Origin: Saccharomonospora marina XMU15
GTDB taxonomy: Bacteria; Actinomycetota; Actinomycetes; Mycobacteriales; Pseudonocardiaceae
Direction: 5' to 3'
DNA: 64,000 nt
NCBI RefSeq assembly: GCF_000244955.1
Contig: NZ_CM001439.1
Span: 682,001 to 746,000, forward strand
The first letter of the stretch is position 1. Every line of letters begins with the position of its first letter. The position numbers and the translations under genes are program-made. The notes under the pieces are model-generated. The model searched no databases. It was not told the origin of the DNA and saw nothing but the letters and a program-made list of their open reading frames with translations. Shown here one piece after another: positions 57,182 to 64,000 of this stretch.

Positions 57182-57205
57182 GCGCGGTTAGCCCGCTAAA
57201 CGCGC
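57182..57205. repeat. Dispersed repeat copy at the mycP 3' end (locus 9)
   Basis: A single reverse copy (57182-57205) whose TAG provides the mycP stop codon on the minus strand, at the same repeat position as in locus 3. The end of MycP, RV, is also encoded by the repeat. Confidence 0.88.
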
Positions 57206-58824
57206 TTCCGGCTGTCCTCGGGGCGGGTTTGTGCGGTGCGGTTGCGGCGGATGGTGTGTACCACGAAGAGAGTGATGATCAACGCCATCAGCGCACCGCC
57301 GGAGCCCGCCAATGCCACGACCATCGGGGTCCAGTCGCGGTTGTCGGTCATCGGCAGGTCCGAAGGAAGCGCCTCTGCCCTCGCAGGTTCGATGCCCTCT
57401 TCGGAAGGCACCGTCGCCGTCAACGCCGCCATCGGGTCGATGATCCCGTAACCAATGAAGTTGTCCCGACCACCCGATGCGGCCGGATGCTGCGCCGTGT
57501 ACGCGATCCGGTACATCACCTGGCGAGCCGTCAGGTCCGGGTACTTCGCACGCACCAACGCGGCCACACCCGATACATATGGTGCCGCGAAGCTGGTGCC
57601 CTGGATCTGCTGTGGCTCGCCGTTCTCGATGGTGAGATTCGCCAGCCCCCCAGAGCCGACGGCCGGGTCAAGGGAGGTGATGCCGGTTCCCGGTGCGGCG
57701 ACTGTCACCCATGGTCCGTGGACGCTGAAGTCGGCCACACTGCCGGTTTCGTCGATGGCCGCCACCGAAAGGACGTCCTCGGCGAACCAGGGAGGCGTCA
57801 CGATCGTCTTCGGCTTGCCGGGGTCTCGCTGATCGTTCTGGGGGCAGTTCTCGCCGGTGTTGCCTGCGGCCGCTACCACGACGACGTCGTTGTCCACGGC
57901 ATACCGCACAGCGGCCTGGAGCTTGCGTTCCCCCTCGCCGATGTTGCCGTCGGCGGGCCTGCAGTTGTTGATCGAGATATTGATGACATCGGCGTTCTCG
58001 TCGGTGGCGCGGACGACAGCCTGCGCGAGAGTGTCCAGTGTGCCCGCCGCGTCCTCTTCTTCCTGCGTACGGCCACCGTTCTGCGCCGGGGCTGTGTCAG
58101 TGGGGTCGGTGGGCGAGCGCAGTGCGTTCGGTTGGCCTTCACCACCTGTGTCGCCGCCGCTGCCGGGGTCGTTGCCGTCCTCACCGCCTGCGTTGTCGTT
58201 GCCGCCGCTGGACTGCGACGCCGAGTCGTCGACAGAGTAGTTCTGACTGGACTGGCGGATCGAGAGGATCTGAACTTCTGGGGCGACACCGTTGAACCCG
58301 ATGTCGGGTGTGGTGTTGGCCGCGATGATGCCCGCGACCTCGGTGCCGTGCCCGTCGCAATCCTCCAGGCCGGGACCGCTGGCGGTGTCGGCCACATAGT
58401 CCTCGACGCCCTGCACCCTGCCGTTGAAGAACGGGTGGTTGGTGATCCCGGTATCGATCACCGCGACACGAACAGGTTCGCCTCCCGGGTACCTTCCAAC
58501 GGAACCGACCGTGGAACGCATCAGGTCGTGCACCTCGTTGATGCGCAGGTACTGCTGTCCCCAAGGGGTTTCCCGTGGGATGACGTCGCGACCCAGGTCG
58601 CGTTCCACACACCCGACCTGCTTGACGTAGGGCTTGTCCGGTCGGCCGGTGTCGGTGGGCGGTGCGGTGTTGCCCAGCGGCGGCGGCGTCGCGTAATAGC
58701 CCTCGCCGTCGGGCGGGGAATCCTGTGCCATGGCAGGGACGGGTGACAGTCCGGGGCACACCGTGCCGATCGCAACGGTCAGCGCCAGCGCGGATGCGCG
58801 CCTCAGCGGCCAAGCCCTACGCAC
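57196..58824 (-). CDS. mycP: Mycosin, subtilisin-like type VII secretion protease
   Basis: The product is 542 aa from GTG 58824 (AGGGGG upstream); the longer open frame continues into eccD and is not used. A signal peptide ends near residue 33. The S8 catalytic residues are Asp124 (VAVIDTGI), His159 (DGHGTEVAG) and Ser411 (QGTSFAAPYVSG), with oxyanion Asn322. A long Gly/Ser/Asp/Glu loop (about 192-258) lies between His and Ser. A C-terminal membrane helix (about 501-524) is followed by a basic tail. Its stop codon lies in repeat locus 9. It is next to eccD. Confidence 0.92.
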   Translation of the reverse strand: MRRAWPLRRASALALTVAIGTVCPGLSPVPAMAQDSPPDGEGYYATPPPLGNTAPPTDTGRPDKPYVKQVGCVERDLGRDVIPRETPWGQQYLRINEVHDLMRSTVGSVGRYPGGEPVRVAVIDTGITNHPFFNGRVQGVEDYVADTASGPGLEDCDGHGTEVAGIIAANTTPDIGFNGVAPEVQILSIRQSSQNYSVDDSASQSSGGNDNAGGEDGNDPGSGGDTGGEGQPNALRSPTDPTDTAPAQNGGRTQEEEDAAGTLDTLAQAVVRATDENADVINISINNCRPADGNIGEGERKLQAAVRYAVDNDVVVVAAAGNTGENCPQNDQRDPGKPKTIVTPPWFAEDVLSVAAIDETGSVADFSVHGPWVTVAAPGTGITSLDPAVGSGGLANLTIENGEPQQIQGTSFAAPYVSGVAALVRAKYPDLTARQVMYRIAYTAQHPAASGGRDNFIGYGIIDPMAALTATVPSEEGIEPARAEALPSDLPMTDNRDWTPMVVALAGSGGALMALIITLFVVHTIRRNRTAQTRPEDSRKRV

Positions 58825-58862
58825 GCGACCCCCTATTACCTCGGTGAGCGGAAAGCGGCGGG

Positions 58863-60263
58863 TCAGCCGCCGATGTCGAGATGGCGCAGCGTCGAGTACA
58901 GTCCCATGACCGCCAGCGCCAGTGGCAGGACCGCCGCGATGCACACAGCCTCGATGATCTCGACGGTGCGCCGCATCGGTGGGGAGAAACGCTGGTTCGG
59001 GAAGACCACTCCCAGCACGAGTGCGGCTGCGGCCATCAACACCAGCGACCCGAACACCCAGATGATGCGGCCTGTCGCGTCCTCGGTCCACATCCAGCCG
59101 AGCAGGATGCCCGCGGCCGAAACCATGCCTGTCGTCAGTAGGGCAACCGCCTGGCTGCCGTTGGCATAGGTGCGGGCGCGCAGCAACAGGACCATCGTGG
59201 CGATCACCGCGGTGAGGATGCCGTAGATGTCCGACGACGAAGCCGTGATGATGGCGGCGACCGCTGTCACCGAACCACACCCGATGAGCAGGCCGGTCAT
59301 GTACTTGTGCGCGATGCTGGTCCTGCGCTCGATCGAGGAGTAGTCCGGGTAGCCGGAATCCTCTTTGAGTTCCTCGGCGGTTCCCGGCACGTGCGGCAAC
59401 GGCAGCTTGGACAGCCAGATGGTTGCCCTTGGCAACATGGAGATGCCCGCGAGAGCCACGGCGGCGGTACCCGCGGCGATGCCGGGCGCGGGGTGAGCGA
59501 TCAGTGTCGCGACAAGGAAGGCGAGCAATCCGAAAACGCCCGCCGTCGCCGCGGCGATGAAGGTGGTGATCCCAGCACCGATGACCAGGATGCATACCGC
59601 GGCCACCACAACGACCAGTGCGCTGGCCAGCAGCAGGTTCGCGCGCACGGACGACGCTGCCGGCACGATGTAGAACCCGCTGACGAACGCCAGTGGCAGC
59701 CCACCGGCAGCAGCGATCACCACGCCGGTCGCTTCCGCTTCGTAAGCCTTCACCAGGGTCGCGCCCACGGCCACACAGGCGATCGCACCAATACCGCCCG
59801 CGATCGCCGTCGCGATGCCGTTGCCGCCGAACAGCGGGCCGCTGAAGAAGAGCGCGATCGCGGCGGTGAGCAGTGCCAGCGTGCCGGCGATGTGGCCGAT
59901 GCGCTGCGCGGTTTCCTTGGTCCAAGGCCGGAAGCTGTCGGGCTGTGCTTCGGCTATGGCGTCGACGACGTCGTCGTAGAGCGGCGGCGGCGGGTTCTCG
60001 TTGCGCTTGCGTAGCTGGAGTAGTTCGCCGTCGACGATGCCGAGGGAGGCGAGTGTCCGGCTGGGGTCGAGCGGTCCGTCGCCGAGCTTGGCCAGCGCCC
60101 AGCCGCCGTGTCTGGCGCCTCCGTCGGGGCTGACTTCTTTGGCCATCTCCAGCAGCATGGGCATCAGGTCGGCAACCGCGATGTCCGCGGGCAGCGCGAC
60201 ATCGATACGGGTACGCGGCGCCACCACCGTCACCCTGCTGAAAACCGTCGTGCCCGTTGCCAC
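58863..60263 (-). CDS. eccD: Type VII secretion integral membrane protein EccD
   Basis: The product is 466 aa. A ubiquitin-like N-terminal domain (TVVAPRTRIDVALPADIAV ... TLASLGIVDGELLQLRKRN) is followed by about eleven membrane helices, the EccD layout. It is the central membrane component of the ESX complex. It reads away from eccC and is followed by mycP after 38 nt. Confidence 0.92.
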   Translation of the reverse strand: MATGTTVFSRVTVVAPRTRIDVALPADIAVADLMPMLLEMAKEVSPDGGARHGGWALAKLGDGPLDPSRTLASLGIVDGELLQLRKRNENPPPPLYDDVVDAIAEAQPDSFRPWTKETAQRIGHIAGTLALLTAAIALFFSGPLFGGNGIATAIAGGIGAIACVAVGATLVKAYEAEATGVVIAAAGGLPLAFVSGFYIVPAASSVRANLLLASALVVVVAAVCILVIGAGITTFIAAATAGVFGLLAFLVATLIAHPAPGIAAGTAAVALAGISMLPRATIWLSKLPLPHVPGTAEELKEDSGYPDYSSIERRTSIAHKYMTGLLIGCGSVTAVAAIITASSSDIYGILTAVIATMVLLLRARTYANGSQAVALLTTGMVSAAGILLGWMWTEDATGRIIWVFGSLVLMAAAALVLGVVFPNQRFSPPMRRTVEIIEAVCIAAVLPLALAVMGLYSTLRHLDIGG

Positions 60264-60288
60264 CTGTTCGCCCCCTACCTGGAGATAT

Positions 60289-60312
60289 CGACGCGGTACT
60301 TATACCGCGTCG
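60289..60312. promoter_or_regulatory. Inverted repeat between divergent eccD and eccC
   Basis: CGACGCGGTA (60289-60298) and TACCGCGTCG (60303-60312) form a perfect 10-bp inverted repeat with a 4-bp centre, 25 bp from the eccD start. It could be an operator for the divergent ESX promoters. The 218-bp gap also has TAGTAT at about 60379 as a possible -10. Confidence 0.5.
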
Positions 60313-60481
60313 CGGGTAACTGGCCGCCGAGGGCGGTCACGTTCGGCGAACCAGCCCCACGATGTCGTATTGCCGCCCTAGTATTAACGCACCTTGGTCA
60401 TGCGTGGGGGCACTTCCGGTGAATGTATCGGTCCGTGCGCCTGCCGGGCCGACGTCGCCGAGTCGAAGAGGGGTCCTTTCG

Positions 60482-63400
60482 GTGAGCACGCTGCAGTTCA
60501 AGCGGTCGCCACGGCTTGCTGCTCCCCGTCCACCGGGCGGCGAGGTGCATCTCGAGCCGCCGCCCGAGGTGCCGAGGACCATACCCGGCAACATCGTCAT
60601 GAAGCTGTTGCCGGTCGTGATGGTCGTCGCGATGGTGGGCATGGTCGTCTTCATGTTCACGGCCAACCGCGACATGGCGCGCAGCCCGTTCTTCCTGATG
60701 ATGCCGCTGATGATGATGATGTCGATGGTCGGCATGTTCGCGGGCGGTGGTCGTGGCGGGCAGCAGAAGAAGGCCGAGATGAACGAGGACCGCAAGGACT
60801 ACCTGCGGTATCTCGGCCAGATGCGGGACAGGGCCAGGGAGGCGATGGTCGACCAGCGTGCGGCGCTGGAGTGGGTGCACCCGGACCCGGAAACACTGTG
60901 GTCGTTGGCGACCACGAGGCGGATGTGGGAGCGGCGGCAGAGCGACCAGGACTTTCTGCACCTGAGGGTCGGCCGCAGCTCGCACCGCCTGGCCACCCGA
61001 CTGGTACCGCCGCAGACCGGGCCCGTCGACGAGTTGGAGCCGATCGCGACGCTGGCGTTGCGCCGGTTCGTGAGGGCACACTCGATCGTGCCCGACCTGC
61101 CGACACAGATCACCCTTCGGGGTTTCGCGGCCGTCGGAATGCAGGGCGACAAGAAGCTCACCCGCAGTTTGACCCGCGCGTTGCTCGCGCAACTTGTCAC
61201 CTTCCACAGCCCCGACGACGTGCTGATCGGGATCGCGACGGCGGGGCGCGCGAAGGAACACTGGGAGTGGGCCAAATGGCTGCCTCATGTGCAGCACCCG
61301 ACGTTGTCGGACGGCATCGGCCAGCTCCGGATGATGAGCGGTTCGCTCGCGCATATCGAGCAGTGGCTCGACGACGAACTGCGCGACCGCCAGCGGTTCT
61401 CCCGGAACGCGACGCCGGCACCGGACCAACCACATGTCGTGATCGTCATTGACGACGCCGACGTCACCGGCGAAGAACAGATCCTGCTCGAGGAGGGCCT
61501 CGTCGGGGTCACGCTGATCGACCTTTCCGACTCGATCGGCAACCTGGCCGCACGCCGTGGGCTGCGGCTGGTGGTCGAGCAGGAACGGCTGGGTGCCCGA
61601 AGCGCGGGTGGTGTCGAGTGGTTCGGACGTCCGGACTGGCTCAGCCTGGCCGAGGCCGAGGCGCTCGCACGGAAGCTCTCGCCTTACCGGATGGGCTCGG
61701 CGGCGGCGGACGAGGGTGAGGAGCAGCCGCTGCTGTCCAACCCGTCGTTGCTGGAGCTGCTCGGAATCCCCGGCGACCCGATGACGTTCGACGTTCAGCA
61801 GGCGTGGCGGCCGAGGCCGATCAGGGACCGCTACCGGGTGCCGTTCGGCGTCGGAGAGTACGGCCAGCCGGTGGAACTGGACATCAAGGAAGCCGCGATG
61901 GAAGGTATGGGCCCACACGGCCTGTGCATTGGTGCCACCGGCTCCGGTAAGTCGGAGTTTCTGCGTACGTTGGTGCTGGGGATGCTCGCCACCCACTCGT
62001 CGACGGCGCTCAACTTCGTACTCGTGGACTTCAAGGGCGGGGCCACCTTCCTCGGTCTGGACAAGGCACCCCACGTATCAGCCGTCATCACCAACCTCGC
62101 CGACGAGGTCACCCTTGTCGACCGCATGAAGGACGCCCTCGCGGGCGAGATGAATCGGCGGCAGGAGGCGTTGAAGAACGGCGGCAACTTCAAGAACGTG
62201 TGGGAGTACGAGAAGGCGCGGGAGAACGGCGCCGATCTCGACCCGCTTCCCGCGTTGTTCATCGTGGTGGACGAGTTCTCCGAACTGCTGTCGGCGAAAC
62301 CCGACTTCATCGACCTGTTCGTTGCCATCGGCCGTCTCGGTCGGTCACTGCAGATGCACATGCTGCTGGCGTCGCAGCGACTGGAAGAAGGGAAGCTTCG
62401 GGGTCTGGATTCGCACCTGTCCTACCGGATCGGGCTCAAGACGTTCTCTGCCGCCGAGTCCCGTGCCGCCATTGGGGTGCCCGACGCCTTCGAACTTCCT
62501 TCAGTGCCCGGTGGGGGGTACCTGAAGTACGACACGTCCACGCTGGTCCGATTCAAGGCCTCCTACGTTTCCGGGCCCTACCGGCCCGCAGGCATCAAGG
62601 CGGCCGCTCCTGGGGCCAAGGTGGTTCGTGCGGACAAGCGACCACAGCTGTTCGTCCCTGACTTCGTCGAGTTGCCGAAGGTTCCCGAGCAGGAGCCGGA
62701 GCCGATCGAGCAGCCGAAGCAGCAGGAGTCCGAGGAGGCAGTCGAGCCCAGCGAACTCGATGTGATCGTCGGCAGGCTGGTGGGGCAGGGGCCGCCTGCC
62801 CACGAGGTCTGGCTGCCACCGCTGAACGAGCCGAACTCACTCGACACGTTGTTGCCGAACCTGAACCCGACGGAGGACAGGGGCCTTTCGCCGGTGGGGT
62901 TCTTCGGTAACGGGCGGTTGCAGGTGCCGTTGGGGATCGTGGACCGGCCCTACGAGCAGCGGCGTGACCCGTTGTGGGCGGATTTCTCCGGTGGTGCCGG
63001 GCACGGAGTGGTGATCGGTGGTCCGCAGTCGGGCAAGTCGACGATGTTGCGGACGCTGGTGATGTCGATGGCGTTGACCCACACGCCGGAGGAGGCGCAG
63101 TTCTACTGCATCGACCTCGGTGGTGGCACGCTGGCGGCGCTGAACGGACTGCCCCACGTCGGCGGTGTCGCGGTCGCACGGCGGGAGCCTGACAAGGCGC
63201 GGCGGATTGTCGCCGAGCTCATCACGCTGGTGAGCGAGCGGGAGGCCCGGTTCGGCGCGCTGGGCGTGGACTCGATGAACGACTTCCGCAACCGCAAGCG
63301 CCGAGGCGAGATCACCGCCGAGCAGGACCCGTTCGGCGACGCGTTCCTGGTGGTCGACGGCTGGCGGGCGCTGCGTGACGACTTTGAGGAGTTGGAGCCG

Positions 63401-64000
63401 CAGATCACTAAGCTCGCAGTGCAAGGATTGACCTACGGCGTGCACGTGATCATCGCGTCCAACCGCTGGGCGGATATCCGGCCCGCCATCAAGGACATGC
63501 TGGGCACGCGGTTCGAGCTGCGGCTGGGCGACCCGAGCGAGTCCGACATCGACAGGCGGGTTGCGGTGAATGTGCCGCCAGGCAGGCCCGGACGCGGTCT
63601 CACCAGGGACAAGCTTCACTTCCTCAGTGGGCTGCCGCGCATCGACGGGTCCAGCAGTGACGACGACCTCGGTAGCGGCGTGACGGACGCGGTCGCCAAG
63701 ATCGCCTCTGCGTGGCAGGGGCGGCGTGCCCCGCAGGTACGCCTGTTGCCGGATCTCTTGCCCTACGAGGAATTGTTGCTGCAGGACCGGCATCGGGACG
63801 GCAGGCTGGTGCCGATCGGGGTCAACGAGGACGAGCTGGCGCCGGTGTATCTGGACTTCGATGCCGAGCCGCACTTCCTGGCCTACGCCGACGGCGAGTC
63901 GGGCAAGACGAACCTGTTGCGGCAGATCGTGCGCGGCATCACCGAGCGCTACTCCAAGAAGGAAGCGGTGCTGATCCTCATCGACTACCGGCGCACCATG
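60482..64000 (+). CDS. eccC: Type VII secretion ATPase EccC (partial, runs off the window)
   Basis: At least 1173 codons from GTG 60482 (GAGGGG upstream); the gene continues past 64000. Two membrane helices lie near residues 40-85 (VVMVVAMVGMVVFMFTA and FFLMMPLMMMMSMVGMFAG). Three FtsK/SpoIIIE-type ATPase domains follow: Walker A GATGSGKS (484-491), GPQSGKS (847-853) and a weaker GESGKT (1138-1143). Domain 1 has Walker B-like ALFIVVDEFSELL. A single long EccC is the form in ESX-4-like systems. It is the secretion motor that selects substrates. Confidence 0.93.
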   Translation, partial: MSTLQFKRSPRLAAPRPPGGEVHLEPPPEVPRTIPGNIVMKLLPVVMVVAMVGMVVFMFTANRDMARSPFFLMMPLMMMMSMVGMFAGGGRGGQQKKAEMNEDRKDYLRYLGQMRDRAREAMVDQRAALEWVHPDPETLWSLATTRRMWERRQSDQDFLHLRVGRSSHRLATRLVPPQTGPVDELEPIATLALRRFVRAHSIVPDLPTQITLRGFAAVGMQGDKKLTRSLTRALLAQLVTFHSPDDVLIGIATAGRAKEHWEWAKWLPHVQHPTLSDGIGQLRMMSGSLAHIEQWLDDELRDRQRFSRNATPAPDQPHVVIVIDDADVTGEEQILLEEGLVGVTLIDLSDSIGNLAARRGLRLVVEQERLGARSAGGVEWFGRPDWLSLAEAEALARKLSPYRMGSAAADEGEEQPLLSNPSLLELLGIPGDPMTFDVQQAWRPRPIRDRYRVPFGVGEYGQPVELDIKEAAMEGMGPHGLCIGATGSGKSEFLRTLVLGMLATHSSTALNFVLVDFKGGATFLGLDKAPHVSAVITNLADEVTLVDRMKDALAGEMNRRQEALKNGGNFKNVWEYEKARENGADLDPLPALFIVVDEFSELLSAKPDFIDLFVAIGRLGRSLQMHMLLASQRLEEGKLRGLDSHLSYRIGLKTFSAAESRAAIGVPDAFELPSVPGGGYLKYDTSTLVRFKASYVSGPYRPAGIKAAAPGAKVVRADKRPQLFVPDFVELPKVPEQEPEPIEQPKQQESEEAVEPSELDVIVGRLVGQGPPAHEVWLPPLNEPNSLDTLLPNLNPTEDRGLSPVGFFGNGRLQVPLGIVDRPYEQRRDPLWADFSGGAGHGVVIGGPQSGKSTMLRTLVMSMALTHTPEEAQFYCIDLGGGTLAALNGLPHVGGVAVARREPDKARRIVAELITLVSEREARFGALGVDSMNDFRNRKRRGEITAEQDPFGDAFLVVDGWRALRDDFEELEPQITKLAVQGLTYGVHVIIASNRWADIRPAIKDMLGTRFELRLGDPSESDIDRRVAVNVPPGRPGRGLTRDKLHFLSGLPRIDGSSSDDDLGSGVTDAVAKIASAWQGRRAPQVRLLPDLLPYEELLLQDRHRDGRLVPIGVNEDELAPVYLDFDAEPHFLAYADGESGKTNLLRQIVRGITERYSKKEAVLILIDYRRTM

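Noticed and set aside
57082-58746. A 554-codon + strand frame opposite mycP
   Set aside because: Antisense to a mycosin with all catalytic residues intact; no start signal or family similarity.
58825-59925. N-terminal extension of mycP to 909 codons
   Set aside because: It would overlap eccD almost completely. GTG 58824 has a ribosome binding site and gives a signal peptide.
60398-62074. A 558-codon minus-strand frame opposite eccC
   Set aside because: Antisense shadow; eccC has clear Walker motifs on the other strand.

Overview
The window is high-GC DNA from the core chromosome of an actinobacterium. The gene set (mce operon, ESX/type VII secretion genes, SecE and NusG with long hydrophilic N-termini, Zn-type S14) and many protein details suggest a mycolate-free or mycolate-related member of the Pseudonocardiaceae (Prauserella, Saccharomonospora or Amycolatopsis-like). 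That assignment is inference from sequence alone. Nearly all of the window codes on the + strand.

Layout. (1) 258-5288: tRNA-Trp, secE, nusG, rplK, rplA, then an opposite-strand membrane protein gene, an L10-type leader, rplJ and rplL. (2) 5518-16959: a complete mce lipid-import operon (ATPase, two YrbE permeases, six Mce proteins, two Mce-associated proteins) placed between rplL and rpoB. (3) 17267-24760: rpoB and rpoC. RpoB has Asn where most bacteria have Ser at the position equivalent to E. coli 531. (4) 25047-28570: a secreted M15 peptidase, and a minus-strand operon encoding a YbaB-like protein, an EspC/WXG-like small protein, a larger WxG-containing protein and a membrane protein. (5) 28975-33381: str operon rpsL-rpsG-fusA-tuf. 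(6) 33699-43430: S10 and spc ribosomal protein genes from rpsJ to rplO, with an extra 33-codon ORF between rplE and rpsN. (7) 43777-51724: secY, adk, map, infA, rpmJ, rpsM, an unrecognised 61-codon gene, rpsK, rpsD, rpoA, rplQ, truA. (8) 51721-64000: a DUF559-type gene, then an ESX-4-like type VII secretion cluster (unknown 240-aa protein, eccE, eccB, mycP, eccD, and eccC running off the right edge).

The most unusual feature is a dispersed short repeat family, core GTTT(A/C)GCGGGC(A/T)AA. Sixteen copies sit at nine loci, nearly all between transcription units, mostly as inverted or direct pairs. Two copies supply the stop codon of the neighbouring gene and one is read as codons inside truA. 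Other points of interest are the RpoB Asn substitution, two small unannotated-type ORFs inside ribosomal operons, two perfect DnaA boxes near 52.68 kb, and an inverted repeat between the divergent eccD and eccC genes.

Functionally, regions 1, 3 and 5-7 make up transcription and translation machinery plus Sec translocation (SecE, SecY). Region 2 would move lipids or sterols across the envelope. Regions 4 and 8 are envelope and type VII secretion functions.
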